Source: Paenibacillus donghaensis
GTDB lineage: Bacteria; Bacillota; Bacilli; Paenibacillales; Paenibacillaceae
Reading direction: 5' to 3'
Assembly (NCBI RefSeq): GCF_002192415.1
Contig: NZ_CP021780.1
Location: forward strand, 4,402,001-4,466,000
DNA: 64,000 nt
Below are positions 8,697-18,314 of the stretch, piece by piece. A program made the translations under genes and the position numbers. The notes under the pieces were generated by a model, which had not been told where the DNA came from, searched no databases, and was given only the letters and a program-made list of their open reading frames with translations. The stretch's first letter is position 1. Each line of letters starts with the position of its first letter.

Positions 8697-9812
8697 CTAA
8701 TTCACATCATCTTCGGGATATTTCCGGGCCGGGGTCCCGCTGATACAGACATTATCCCCGAGCACCTCCACTTCCAATCCCTCCAGCGTAATGGCATCCC
8801 TCATCCGTTCTACACCCGGGAACGTAATTGTCCCGGCAGTTCCACCTACAATCTTCGGGGCATAGAACAGGATCACGCGGTCCACGAGGCCGCTCTCCAG
8901 CATCGCGCCATTGAGCGTGCCTCCGCCTTCCAGCAGAATCGAGCTGATCTCCTGCTCGCCAAGCGCTGTCATCGCCTTGTGCAGGTCAACGCGCGGGCCT
9001 GGCCCGCATGCGATGACCTGGACTCCGGCAGCGGCCAAGGCGGACGCTTTGACCTTGTCGGCTGCCTCCGTAGTCAGCACAACCGTAGGCGCTCCCCCAT
9101 CGCTGACCACCTTGGCGTCCAGCGGGATACGCAGAGTAGAATCGACTACAATACGCAGCGGATTCAAGCCGGGCACATCCATTCTTGTGGTAAGCGTCGG
9201 ATTGTCGGCAAGCACCGTATTCACCCCGACCATAATGCCCTGATGGCGGTGCCGCAGGGTATGTACAATCTTCCGCGCCTCTGCGTTGGAGATCCACTTG
9301 CTGTCGCCGGTACGGGTCGCAATCTTGCCATCCAGTGTGCTGGCAGTCTTCAGGGTAACAAAAGGCTGCTTGGTCAAAATATACTTGATGAACCGCTCAT
9401 TCAGCCGCAGGGCACGGCTGCGCAGCAGCCCCACTTCCACCTCAATGCCCTGCTCACGCAACATCGCTACGCCCCGTCCGGCCACCTGCGGATTGGGGTC
9501 TTCACAGGCAACTACCACCCGGGTAACGCCTTCGTCGATCAGCCGCTGGCTGCACGGCGGCGTCTTGCCATAATGGCTGCACGGCTCCAGTGTTACATAA
9601 GCTGTGCTGCCCTGTGCCTGTCCTGCCGCCATATTCAGCGCATGGACCTCGGCGTGGCCGCCGCCGCGCTGCAGATGCGTGCCAAGGCCAATCATTACGC
9701 CATCCTTCACCACCACACAACCTACAACCGGATTGATCCCGGTCTGTCCTTGTGCCCGCTGCGCCATGTCCAGCGCAAGCGACATATAGAACTCATCATT
9801 CATCGTATCCAC
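8697..9812 (-). CDS. ribD: Bifunctional diaminohydroxyphosphoribosylaminopyrimidine deaminase / uracil reductase
   Basis: About 371 residues. The N-terminal zinc deaminase domain carries HAEVHALNMA and PCSHYGKTPPC. The C-terminal NADPH-dependent reductase domain begins about residue 145 (VTLKTASTLDGKIA) and includes LLEGGGTLNGAML. It performs steps two and three from the GTP cyclohydrolase product. GTG at 9812 lies 7 bases after AGGAGG; the GTG at 9818 is too close and the ATG at 9803 rather far. It is the first gene of the rib operon, after the FMN riboswitch. Confidence 0.94.
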   Translation of the reverse strand: MDTMNDEFYMSLALDMAQRAQGQTGINPVVGCVVVKDGVMIGLGTHLQRGGGHAEVHALNMAAGQAQGSTAYVTLEPCSHYGKTPPCSQRLIDEGVTRVVVACEDPNPQVAGRGVAMLREQGIEVEVGLLRSRALRLNERFIKYILTKQPFVTLKTASTLDGKIATRTGDSKWISNAEARKIVHTLRHRHQGIMVGVNTVLADNPTLTTRMDVPGLNPLRIVVDSTLRIPLDAKVVSDGGAPTVVLTTEAADKVKASALAAAGVQVIACGPGPRVDLHKAMTALGEQEISSILLEGGGTLNGAMLESGLVDRVILFYAPKIVGGTAGTITFPGVERMRDAITLEGLEVEVLGDNVCISGTPARKYPEDDVN

Positions 9813-9893
9813 AGGCACCCCTCCTATCGGCCAGCTGCACTACAAGCTGTAAGCCTCGTAAGTAAGATCCAAATCCAACAACCAACACAAACA

Positions 9894-9932
9894 AACCCAT
9901 CGCATGATCTCCGGGAGGAGTATGGATGGGTT
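9894..9932 (-). terminator. Leader terminator between FMN riboswitch and ribD
   Basis: Minus-strand AACCCATC pairs with GATGGGTT around a loop containing CTCCTCCCGGAG, followed by T-rich TTTGTTTGTGTT. Its place between the aptamer and ribD fits a riboswitch-controlled terminator, although the antiterminator pairing was not fully traced. Confidence 0.6.
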
Positions 9933-10061
9933 AAATGAGAGCTTCATGCAGTTCTAATAAAACTGTGCCGAAATAACCGTGAGGCTCACGGTATTGTGAA
10001 ATTTCGCACATGATATTTGAAAACACTGCAGTACGCCTGCAAGGCTGTAAGCTCTGCAGAA

Positions 10062-10242
10062 CGTCAATCTCTCCTTCTTCCATCCAGACTATACTGTCGG
10101 TCCCGGAATTGCACCGGGTCCACCGTGCACACAACTACTATGTGCAGCGGGTAGCGGACTAAGCTTATGCATTCGGAATAAGCCGATATGCAGCAGCATC
10201 ACCGCCGGTAGGGAATTACACCCTGCCCTGAAGGATTGATAC
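10062..10242 (-). promoter_or_regulatory. FMN riboswitch (RFN element) of rib operon
   Basis: The minus strand contains the conserved RFN blocks: AGGGCAGGGTG, CCCTACCGGCGGTGAT, AGTCCGC, GTGGACCCGGTGCAATTCCG and ACCGACAGTATAGTCTGGATG. The outer P1 stem is TCAATCCTTC with GAAGGAGAGATTGA. FMN binding would lower expression of ribD-ribE-ribBA-ribH. The distance to ribD is about 250 bases. Confidence 0.95.
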
Positions 10243-10340
10243 TATATTCAATTCAGATCAGCATTTATTGCTTACAACAAAATTATCACTTACGTGGCTA
10301 AATTGCAAGTACGGAAAGTGAATTAACTATATTTATGTAA

Positions 10341-10754
10341 CTACTCTGACTGGCCTTGCTTGCCGCTGCGCAACAGATCACGAATCTCGGTCAGCAGCAC
10401 AACCTCCGGCGCGGGTGCGGCAGGCTCCACTACCTCAACCTTGACGGTCTCCTTCTTTTTGAAGCGGCTCGCCAGCTTAACGACCAGGAAGATCGAGAAG
10501 GCAATAATGAAGAAGTCCACCACCGACTGCAGGAACATGCCGTAATTCACCACTACATCCTTGCCCAGCATGTTTTCACGGGTAAAGTTCAAATCCTGCA
10601 GATTAATGCCACCCACCAGCAGACCGACCAGCGGCATAATGATGTCATTGACCAGCGAGGACACAATTTTGCCAAAAGCCGCGCCAATCACTACCGCCAC
10701 CGCTAAATCCAGCACATTTCCTTTAAGTGCAAACTTCTTGAATTCATTCCACAT
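10341..10754 (-). CDS. mscL: Large-conductance mechanosensitive channel MscL
   Basis: A 137-residue membrane protein that opens under membrane tension to release solutes in hypo-osmotic shock. It has the typical start [31 protein letters not shown] split over the N-terminal amphipathic helix and first membrane helix ([15 protein letters not shown]), a periplasmic-side loop, a second helix ([15 protein letters not shown]) and a C-terminal helical bundle. The ATG at 10754 is 8 bases after GGGGGAG; the GTG at 10760 is too close. It appears monocistronic. Confidence 0.95.
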   Translation of the reverse strand: MWNEFKKFALKGNVLDLAVAVVIGAAFGKIVSSLVNDIIMPLVGLLVGGINLQDLNFTRENMLGKDVVVNYGMFLQSVVDFFIIAFSIFLVVKLASRFKKKETVKVEVVEPAAPAPEVVLLTEIRDLLRSGKQGQSE

Positions 10755-10854
10755 GACCACTTCTCCCCCGAACCTTTGAATTTTAAATTATTATAGCATC
10801 ACAAACGTTGTTCGCCAAAAAGAATCGTATAGCTAAAGGCGGTATAGTTAATGA

Positions 10855-11033
10855 AATTATATAAGATGAACTTAAAAAAATAATAAAAAGGGTAGAAGTG
10901 CGGAGGGGAAGTATGGAACTGTAGGAGCGGTACCCATCAAGAAATCTGCAGACAACAGCGGCCACAAGTCCAAACATTCCTCGCAGTTGCGACCAGACCC
11001 AATATGAAATCTAAAGTTCAACTTATATAGTAA
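10855..11033. repeat. Short inverted-repeat element E, copy 1
   Basis: The ends are TATATAAGATGAACTTA and, inverted, TATATAAGTTGAACTTT, about 180 bases apart. A smaller relative with the same ends occurs at 51465-51568. The short open frame across it (10783-10977) has no support. Confidence 0.5.
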
Positions 11034-11273
11034 ATGTTAGCCGGAGTCTACCGTATTCAACCCAAATTGGCCTGCTAAGATACCAAATTCGCTAATGTCG
11101 CCTAAGCCACCTGAGTCAATCTAAGTCAGACCCATGTACCTCTTACTAGCGAGTTCTTACGATCGCTGTTAAAGCCCGATTTTCTGATGGCAATCTAATT
11201 AAAGGATGAATGAGTTCGGGTTACTACTTAGGTCTTAGCGAGGATTTAGAATGTTACTCCGGAACGCTCAACC

Positions 11274-11776
11274 TAAATAGATGCGAAAGTGCAACTATTT
11301 TCAGCTGAAACCTTTGTCCGGAGGCGATTAAGTGCAATACTGCAACTAATTTCGAGTAAATCAAATATTTTTCGATCAAACGCCCGAATTAAGTGCCTTT
11401 TTGGTTACTACTTAGGTCCCCTAGCCCTCTTCGCTCGTAACCCTCGCTTCGATTTCAGACGGTTGCGGACTCAGGAGCCTCTATTTGCTGTACATAGGCC
11501 GTTTTGCAGGATTAACGGACCCAGGAGCCTCTATATCACAGAAAACCCTCGCTTTTGAGCCTGTTTTGACGACTTAGGGGCTATACGGTCCGTAAGACTT
11601 CAAAAGATCGCTGATAGGAGGAAATAGGGGCTATACGGTCCGCTAGAATGCAGGTTACCTAGTTCAAGTGCTTGGAGTGTCGCAGGGTCCTAAGTAGAAC
11701 CCTTTTTGCAACTATTTGCTCCAAAACGTAAAAATCCGGTTAATTAGATGCACTTATGCAACTAATTCAATGGCTC
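11274..11776. repeat. Repeat B copy 2, interrupted by MITE C copy 1
   Basis: The left part (11274-11403) and right part (11701-11776) together match the uninterrupted copy at 32446, including GATGCGAAAGTGCAACTA at the start and TTAGATGCACTTATGCAACTAA at the end. The interruption is exact and flanked by an 8-bp duplication. The region 11036-11273 before it holds no gene that I can support, only a lone MITE-C end (GGTTACTACTTAGG) at 11219. Confidence 0.7.
11404..11700. mobile_element. MITE C copy 1 (about 297 bp) with 8-bp target duplication
   Basis: The ends are GTTACTACTTAGGTCC and the inverted GGTCCTAAGTAG-AAC (one base lost). The direct duplication CCTTTTTG occurs at 11396-11403 and 11701-11708, and the empty site is seen in repeat B at about 32570. 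It encodes no transposase. The core carries two inward arms (CAGGAGCCTCTAT twice, GGGGCTATACGGTCCG twice) that form a nested palindrome. A near-identical copy lies at 39592-39889. The region 11777-12080 beyond repeat B shows no gene or clear structure. Confidence 0.75.
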
Positions 11777-12080
11777 GACTTAGGAAACCACTGCGAAGTT
11801 AAATCTTCCATATTCTCATTAAATGTTTCCCCGGAATCCTTCCGACCTTACGCTCTCTTCCCACTTATTGTCAACCGCTGACTTGAAGATTGTGCCCTTT
11901 TAACGGTTACAATTCCCCATAAAAGTGGCAGAGCCGCTCCCTTCCCAACCTTACATGCTGCCTAATAAACAGCATTTCGTCACACGGCAAACACCCGGTG
12001 GGAATTCCCGCCGGGTGCACTGAATCATAAGCCTATACTCGTTGCTGCAGAGGACTTAGGCTGCAAACTTTGATTACGGA

Positions 12081-15000
12081 TTACTCCGTCTTCTTGCGTC
12101 TGTAAATCCGGTTCAACGTGAAGCCGGTGAGGATTAAGCCAAAGCCGGCCACGTATAGCGGCCATGGGCTGCTCTCTCCGGTCTGCGGCAGTGTGCCGCC
12201 ATCCGTTCCAGAGCCGAGCGGGATATCGTCATTGTCCAGCTCGATATCTCCCGGCGGGGTCCCGCCATCGCCCGGCGCTCCCGGATTCACAGTTCCGGGA
12301 GCCGGTGTTGTTCCAGGAGCCGGAGTTTCACCGGCGGCTGGAGATGTCGGCTGAGGTTCAGCCGGATTTCCCGGTCCTACCGGGATTTCAGGCTCACCGA
12401 TGTCAATGTCGGGAGTCTCCGGCGTTGCCGACGGAGACGGCGTAGCTACCGTATCCGGCGTTGCCGACGGAGACGGGGTGGCTACCGTATCCGGCGTTGC
12501 CGACGGAGACGGCGTAGCTCCCGTGTCCGGCGTGGCCGACGGAGACGGGGTGGCTACCGTGTCCGGCGTTGCCGACGGAGACGGCGTAGCTACCGTATCC
12601 GGCGTTGCCGACGGAGACGGCGTAGCTACCGAATCCGGCGTTGCCGACGGAGACGGGGTGGCTACCGTATCCGGCGTTGCCGACGGAGACGGGGTGGCTA
12701 CCGTATCCGGCGTTGCCGACGGAGACGGCGTAGCTCCCGTATCCGGCGTGGCGGACGGAGACGGGGTAGCTGTTGGCATCACCTGTTTGTTGGTGATGCT
12801 AAGCTGTGCTCCTGCCGCCGATTGGATGGTCACGGGATATTCCGTGGAATCCAGCATATACCCGGCAGGGGCAGTGGTTTCGGTCAGCACGTAATTGCCG
12901 AGCCACAGGTTCGTAAAGACTGCTGAGCCCTGCTCGTCGGTCGTTTTCGTTGCCATCAGCACCTGTTCCGTTCCGGTCAGGCGATACAGGTTAAAGGTGG
13001 CCCCAGCAAGGGTCTTGAGGTTGTCGTCGGCATCAACCTTCTTGATGCGCAGCGCCCCTCTTTCCCCGCTGCCCGTTCCAGAGCCGCTGGAGACGCCCAC
13101 AATGGTTTCTTTGGTGTAGTCCTGGGAGATCAGCTGGTTGTTGTGACCGCTGAGATTAACTCTGTTGGTCACCTTGTCTCCCGTATTCGCCATGATCAGT
13201 GACTGGTACTCCAGTACATACGGTCTGCTGATATCACTGCTGAAGCTCAGTACAAAGGTTGGTTTGCCTTCACTGTTCTCCGCAAAAACCACCGTATAAT
13301 CACTGCCCTTCACCAGCTCAGGTCCACCCTTGGCAACCTTGCCGTTCGCGGCGGTTACACCAGGGTAGAGATGAAACGTGTCAGGCAGCAGCATTTGATT
13401 CAAGCTTGGCGTGTCGGTAACCACGGCATCCTTCACCGTGGACTGACTGCGGTTGATCTGGATGCTCCAATCGATCTTGTCGCCGCGCTGCAGCCCGCTT
13501 TTGGATACAAACTCTCCGCCGTGTGGAATCTTGACCGAAGCGGTCAGATCCTTGGAGACTTTGCGGCTGCCATCCCACAGATTGGCGGTATTCGGAATGG
13601 TGCTGTTAATCACCTGACCCTCAAGGCTGGTGTTGAACACCAGAACATAAGGGCTGTTGACCGGAGCGGCGAACGCCAGCTTCAGCTCCTGCTTGTCATT
13701 TACACTATAGGTGTACTCACTGTTTGCTATTTCAGCGCCTCGGGAAGGCGTGCCGTCTTTGGCAAGAGTCATGGCATATACCTTCAGCGATCCCGGAATC
13801 AGGCTCTGTCCCGCTTGCAGCAGATCAATCAATTCCGGATTATTAATACTTTTGCTGTTGTAATTGAACCCTACCGTCCAGGCAATTTCCTTGGTGGAGG
13901 CATTGTACGACCCGGACTTGAACCCGTTGTTCTTATACTCTATGCGGGGAATAAAAAGCCCCTTGGCCTCGCTCCATCGGGCCGTATCGGTAGTGTCCTT
14001 CCAGTCGATCCGGGCATTATTGATAAAATTATCCGTCGTTCCCCAAATCCAGCTGTTGTCAAACAAGGTGGAATAACTAATCGTATAAGTACCTGTAACC
14101 GGTGACTTGAAATTCACCTTGAAGCCTTTGTTGGGCTGAACCGGCGTTTCGTAGACCAGCTCATACTGATTCGAGTTGACAATAGCTCCGCTCTCGCTGC
14201 GGATTACTACTGTTTCCGGGATGAAGGCGAGTCCACCCTGTGGAAAAGTATCCGTCAGCCGCACATCCTTCATCGGATAACGGTCTCCGTTGAAAGTAAC
14301 CTTCCATTCTGCTGTATGCGTCCGGTAATCTACGCCCGACAGGGTTTTGTAGATAACCACCGGCCGAATCAGCTGTGTGGCCTGGTCACTGTATGTGCTG
14401 CCGGTAACGGTATTGGTGATCGTAGTGTCGCTGAGTACACGTCCGTTGGCTACCGTTTTGTACTCCAGGCGGTAAGGAGAGTTGATGTTATCGTTGAACT
14501 GCAGCTTGAATCCGGTGGTGCCGGTGCCGGTATCCGCCGCAGGTGCCAACGTGTACTCTACCCCTTCAGTCAACGGCGAACCTTTCACTGCATTCCCTGA
14601 AGTATCCAGTGTAACCGGAAAGACCTTCAGTGAATTCCCCACGAGGCTCTGCGAGTCGTTGAACAAATCCGTCAGCACGGCCTGCTCTTTAGGAATCGTT
14701 CGGTTGTTGTAGTTGTATTCAATAGCCCAGGAAATGGTCTGGGCGCCCCATTCATAACCGGTTGCGTATTTCTTCAGACTGCCGCCCCGCTCAATGTCGA
14801 CCGTTGCTGAAGCCAAGGCGGGAGAGATCCCCTCACCGGCAAAAGTCGCCGTATTCGTAAAGCTGTCCACGCTGTCGTTAACGATAGCGGTGGAATATTG
14901 CAGCCGGTAAGCCTGCGAAATCAGCGGATCGGTGAAACGTACAGTAAGCGTCCCGTCCGTCACGTTGGCCGTATAACGGCTGCCGTCAATCTGCGCGCCC

Positions 15001-15740
15001 TGAGTTAGCGAACCGTCCAGCTTCACCTCAAGCGCATAAACCTCTATGGCTTCTGGCGCTTCTAGGGAAAGACCTGCAGGAATCGGGTCGGTAACTACAG
15101 CATTGCTTACATTGTCCAGCGCTTTATTGACATCGACTGTCCAGCGGATGGAGCGGGCATTGAAGCCCTCAGCCACACCCGACTTGGAAATGGTGGAGCC
15201 TACATCCGGTTTAAACCTTACCGTTACCGTCTGTGTCCCTCCGTTTACCGGAAATACAATTTCCTGAACGGTGCTGCCCGCTATTTTTTGCCGGTCAAAA
15301 TGAGTCTGGATCTGCAGGGTTCCGCGCACCTGGTCGTGCGTTTCTATGTAGTTATTGAAGGTCATAACCACGCGGCCTGTAGCTTGGCTTACTGTGAAGC
15401 TCCCTACATCTCCTTCCCCTGATACCAAAGATCCGTTGATGTCGTTATACAACTTGAACTGCTCGGGAAGCTGAAAGCTGAAGGTATCTCCCTGCTTGTA
15501 CCCGTGCTCCGGGGGCAGCGACCAGGTGTAATCAAGCACAACTCTGGAATCCTGTCCGTACACAGAATCCGTAACCACCTGTCCGCCTGCACCATAAACC
15601 GTCATGGAAACACTGGTAATCAGGTCTGTTTCATTCTCAATACTTGCCGCTTTTGCCGGCATGGTGAAGCTTATGCCATAGGAATATTGTACTATCAGCA
15701 TAAGGGCCAGAATAATCAGGCTCGCTTTTTTCTTCAGCAT
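12081..15740 (-). CDS. LPXTG-anchored adhesin with SpaA/Cna-B-like domain and proline-rich stalk
   Basis: A 1219-residue surface protein. It has a signal peptide (IILALMLIVQYSYGISF), several immunoglobulin-like adhesin domains with recurring AVVTDPIPAGLSL- and VLTDLFNDSQSL-type strands (about residues 30-880), and a SpaA/Cna-B prealbumin-like domain at about 895-985 (LRIKKVDADD to ETTAPAGYML). About ten SATPDTVATPSP repeats follow, then LPQTG at about 1184, a hydrophobic helix and a basic tail. A sortase would link it to peptidoglycan; none is in the window. Such proteins bind host or environmental polymers, but the ligand is unknown. AAGGAGG lies 11 bases before the ATG. Neighbouring genes give no hint. 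Confidence 0.88.
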   Translation of the reverse strand: MLKKKASLIILALMLIVQYSYGISFTMPAKAASIENETDLITSVSMTVYGAGGQVVTDSVYGQDSRVVLDYTWSLPPEHGYKQGDTFSFQLPEQFKLYNDINGSLVSGEGDVGSFTVSQATGRVVMTFNNYIETHDQVRGTLQIQTHFDRQKIAGSTVQEIVFPVNGGTQTVTVRFKPDVGSTISKSGVAEGFNARSIRWTVDVNKALDNVSNAVVTDPIPAGLSLEAPEAIEVYALEVKLDGSLTQGAQIDGSRYTANVTDGTLTVRFTDPLISQAYRLQYSTAIVNDSVDSFTNTATFAGEGISPALASATVDIERGGSLKKYATGYEWGAQTISWAIEYNYNNRTIPKEQAVLTDLFNDSQSLVGNSLKVFPVTLDTSGNAVKGSPLTEGVEYTLAPAADTGTGTTGFKLQFNDNINSPYRLEYKTVANGRVLSDTTITNTVTGSTYSDQATQLIRPVVIYKTLSGVDYRTHTAEWKVTFNGDRYPMKDVRLTDTFPQGGLAFIPETVVIRSESGAIVNSNQYELVYETPVQPNKGFKVNFKSPVTGTYTISYSTLFDNSWIWGTTDNFINNARIDWKDTTDTARWSEAKGLFIPRIEYKNNGFKSGSYNASTKEIAWTVGFNYNSKSINNPELIDLLQAGQSLIPGSLKVYAMTLAKDGTPSRGAEIANSEYTYSVNDKQELKLAFAAPVNSPYVLVFNTSLEGQVINSTIPNTANLWDGSRKVSKDLTASVKIPHGGEFVSKSGLQRGDKIDWSIQINRSQSTVKDAVVTDTPSLNQMLLPDTFHLYPGVTAANGKVAKGGPELVKGSDYTVVFAENSEGKPTFVLSFSSDISRPYVLEYQSLIMANTGDKVTNRVNLSGHNNQLISQDYTKETIVGVSSGSGTGSGERGALRIKKVDADDNLKTLAGATFNLYRLTGTEQVLMATKTTDEQGSAVFTNLWLGNYVLTETTAPAGYMLDSTEYPVTIQSAAGAQLSITNKQVMPTATPSPSATPDTGATPSPSATPDTVATPSPSATPDTVATPSPSATPDSVATPSPSATPDTVATPSPSATPDTVATPSPSATPDTGATPSPSATPDTVATPSPSATPDTVATPSPSATPETPDIDIGEPEIPVGPGNPAEPQPTSPAAGETPAPGTTPAPGTVNPGAPGDGGTPPGDIELDNDDIPLGSGTDGGTLPQTGESSPWPLYVAGFGLILTGFTLNRIYRRKKTE
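12414..12772 (-). repeat. 36-bp tandem repeats within adhesin stalk
   Basis: About ten in-frame 36-base units encode SATPDTVATPSP with V/G/S variation. Variants at the third base and the VAT/GAT choice distinguish units, so copy number probably changes by slippage or recombination. The opposite strand is also open here, which explains a false gene on the plus strand. Confidence 0.9.
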
Positions 15741-15933
15741 TCTTTTTAATGCCTCCTTTAGGTTGAATTAGGGAATCAGAATGAGCCCATTGCTGATTTC
15801 CCTTTCATTTATCGCCCGGTTAAGACAATATATATGTATATCACCTTCTCATAGATCTTTAGAATCAGGAAGAGACTAAAATTTGGACATTAAAAATTCT
15901 TTATTCATTCTTGGTGGGAAAAGGGGAATAACT

Positions 15934-16692
15934 ATGGAAATTTCAGGTTTATTCAGCAGCAGGCGTACCGAGGATTTCGTCATGTTCTCAGCTTCCCACT
16001 GGATCGCCATTGGTCTGGTCGGCATAGTCTGCCTTATCCTTTATTATTCGCGGTTTGCCCTGCGCACCCATTCCGGTCTGCGCCAAACGGTACGCCTGCT
16101 GCTCGCCGCTATCCTGCTATGCTCCGAAGCCGGACTTCATCTGTGGTATCTGTCACAGGAGCTCTGGCGAACCCGGTCCTCGCTGCCGCTGGAACTATGC
16201 GGGATTACACTGCTGCTATCGGTCATCATGCTGCTTACCCGCAGCCGGCTGCTCTATTCCTTTCTCTTTTTCGCGGGGATTGGCGGAGCTTTTATCGCCC
16301 TGCTGACACCGAATCTGGTGTATCCGTTTCCACATTTCCGTTTTCTGCTGTTTTTTGTGGCTCATGGCTCCATTATTCTGGCTTCCCTATACATGACCTG
16401 GGTGGAGGGATATCGGCCTACATGGAAATCGCTATTCTTCACCATGCTCGGCCTGAATATGGTCGCTGCCCTGGTGTTCGCCGCCAACCGCCTGCTGGAC
16501 TCCAACTACATGTTCCTGGCCCATAAGCCAAGCACCTATTCGGTGCTGGATTATTTCGGACCTTATCCATATTACCTGCTGGTGGAGGAGGCGTTCGCGT
16601 TCCTGATCTTCCTGCTGATGTATATGATATTTTTCTGGTTGCCGGGCCGCATGAAGCCAGGGCGCCGGCGGCAGGGGCGTCGATCCTTCTGA
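15934..16692 (+). CDS. YwaF/TIGR02206-like integral membrane protein
   Basis: A 252-residue membrane protein with about six or seven hydrophobic helices. Recognisable pieces are SASHWIAIGLVGIVCLIL, LSLPLELCGITLLLS and the late VLDYFGPYPYYLLVEE, matching the TIGR02206 (YwaF) family of unknown function. ATG at 15934 follows AAGGGGA at 7 bases; an upstream TTG would add 17 residues without a ribosome site. It is alone on the plus strand and convergent with ackA; the two share a bidirectional terminator. Confidence 0.8.
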   Translation: MEISGLFSSRRTEDFVMFSASHWIAIGLVGIVCLILYYSRFALRTHSGLRQTVRLLLAAILLCSEAGLHLWYLSQELWRTRSSLPLELCGITLLLSVIMLLTRSRLLYSFLFFAGIGGAFIALLTPNLVYPFPHFRFLLFFVAHGSIILASLYMTWVEGYRPTWKSLFFTMLGLNMVAALVFAANRLLDSNYMFLAHKPSTYSVLDYFGPYPYYLLVEEAFAFLIFLLMYMIFFWLPGRMKPGRRRQGRRSF

Positions 16693-16769
16693 GCTGCTTC
16701 TGTTGCCGACTGCATCATCCGCCCTGCTCCAAGCATAAATCCAGTTGCTTTTATTGCGGAATATGATAT

Positions 16770-16790
16770 AGCGGACCGTATTGCCTCTAT
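16770..16790. repeat. Single arm of element F
   Basis: AGCGGACCGTATTGCCTCTAT matches the arms of element F seen at 46888-47018 and in the core of MITE C. A weaker partner (ACAGACCGTATGGC) follows at about 16820. Nothing else is recognised in 16693-16970. Confidence 0.4.
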
Positions 16791-16970
16791 TCGTGTTTTT
16801 ATGCTGCTGGCGGCTGGTTAACAGACCGTATGGCACTCCCTCTGGTCTATAATTTCGCTCAGAAGCAGGCAGTTTGGAGTAAATAAGAAGCAGTAGCTGC
16901 GCCCTGCGTTTGACAGAATACTCTGCGGAGTGTGAGGTTCCCGGTTTGCTTCTAGAGCCACCAACAAACA

Positions 16971-17016
16971 AAAACCCTTGTCATACCGGTAGATTACCGG
17001 TATGACAAGGGTTTTT
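16971..17016. terminator. Strong bidirectional terminator
   Basis: A perfect stem, AAAACCCTTGTCATACCGGT with its complement, around a four-to-six-base loop, has A and T runs on the two sides. It ends the microcompartment operon after ackA and the converging ywaF-like gene. Confidence 0.92.
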
Positions 17017-17035
17017 GACACTAACACTGGTTGCT

Positions 17036-18274
17036 TCACAGCGGCACAGACTGGAGGGGCACAGAAGCAGTCTGCTGCTGGACCAGCCGCTGCGTGTCAC
17101 GGGCAATCATCAGCTCCTCGTTGGTGGGAATGATATGCACGGCCACGCGGGAGCCGGGGGCACTGATCTTGCGCTCGCCGGGCGAGCGGGTCCGGTTCAG
17201 CTCCGTGTCCAGCTCCAGCCCCAGATAGGACAGGCTCTCGCAGACCTTGGCGCGGATATAGTCGGAATTCTCTCCGACCCCACCGGTAAAGATCAGTGTA
17301 TCCAGGCCATTCAGCACGGCGCAATAGGAGCCGATGTATTTGCGGATGCGCTGCACATACATGTTCAGCGCCAGCCTTGCGCCCTCATGGCCTTCATCGG
17401 CGCAGCGGATGATCTCGCGCAGATCGGAGCCCTGGCCGGAGATGCCGGCCAGCCCGCTGTGCTTGTTCAGCAGCGAATTGATCTCACCAAGACTCAGATT
17501 CTCCTTGGCCATCACAAAAGGAATGATCGCCGGGTCGATATCGCCGCAGCGGGTTCCCATCATCAGGCCTTCCAGCGGGGTCATGCCCATGCTGGTATCC
17601 ACAGACTCCCCGTCCCGGATGGCGGCAATGCTGGCCCCGTTGCCGATATGGCAGGAGATTACACGGGTTCCCTGGAGAGGTTGGCCGTTAAGTTCGCCCA
17701 GGCGTGCGCTGACATATTTATGCGAGGTTCCATGGAACCCGTATCTTCTGATTTTGTGGCGGTCATACAAGACTCTGGGCAGGGGATACATGTAGCTCTC
17801 CTGCGGCATCGTCTGGTGAAAAGCGGTATCAAACACACACACCATCGGCGTCTCCTCGCCCAGCAGCTGACGGAACGATTCGATCCCCTTCAGATTGGCC
17901 GGATTGTGCAGCGGCGCCAGCTCGATATTGCGTCTTACCGCCTGCAGTACCTCAGCATCCACCAGTGCTGAATCCGAGAAAAATTCGCCGCCATGGGCAA
18001 TCCGGTGCCCCACCGCAGCAATTTCCTGCACCGACGCGATAGACCCGCTGCCCGGATCAGTCAGTGCCGCAAGCATATGGGTGATAGCCTCCTTATGCTC
18101 CAGAATGCGCAGACCGGTCTGCACAGGCAGCGGAGGCGTACAATCCTGGCGAAGAATCGCCTGCTCCGTTCCAATCTCCTCAATAATCCCCTTCGCGATC
18201 ACCGATTCATCCTTCATATCAAACAGCTGATATTTCAAGGATGAGCTGCCGCTGTTAATGACCAGCACCTTCAT
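17036..18274 (-). CDS. ackA: Acetate/propionate kinase at the end of the GRM operon
   Basis: A 412-residue acetokinase of the ASKHA fold that converts acyl phosphate and ADP to acid and ATP. Motifs are VLVINSGSSSLKYQLF at the start, VFDTAFHQTMP, HIGNGASIAAI and IFTGGVGENS. The long upstream in-frame extension is rejected because GAGGAGG sits 8 bases before the ATG at 18274. It is the last gene of the operon, 40 bases after the activase, and most likely works on the acyl phosphate made by PduL (the role of PduW). No targeting peptide is visible, so it probably acts outside the shell. A general housekeeping acetate kinase role cannot be excluded. Confidence 0.93.
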   Translation of the reverse strand: MKVLVINSGSSSLKYQLFDMKDESVIAKGIIEEIGTEQAILRQDCTPPLPVQTGLRILEHKEAITHMLAALTDPGSGSIASVQEIAAVGHRIAHGGEFFSDSALVDAEVLQAVRRNIELAPLHNPANLKGIESFRQLLGEETPMVCVFDTAFHQTMPQESYMYPLPRVLYDRHKIRRYGFHGTSHKYVSARLGELNGQPLQGTRVISCHIGNGASIAAIRDGESVDTSMGMTPLEGLMMGTRCGDIDPAIIPFVMAKENLSLGEINSLLNKHSGLAGISGQGSDLREIIRCADEGHEGARLALNMYVQRIRKYIGSYCAVLNGLDTLIFTGGVGENSDYIRAKVCESLSYLGLELDTELNRTRSPGERKISAPGSRVAVHIIPTNEELMIARDTQRLVQQQTASVPLQSVPL

Positions 18275-18314
18275 AAACGGCTCCTCCTCTTCCATGCGTA
18301 CTACTTTTTTACAT

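Noticed and set aside
8247-9938. 563-residue open frame on the plus strand
   Set aside because: It is the antisense shadow of ribD and ribE, has no family features and no ribosome site.
11289-11558. 89-residue plus-strand protein
   Set aside because: It crosses from repeat B into MITE C, so it is a product of the insertion.
12400-12894. 164-residue plus-strand frame, and the idea that the repeats here are a CRISPR array
   Set aside because: The repeats are head-to-tail without spacers and are in frame with the LPXTG protein on the minus strand.
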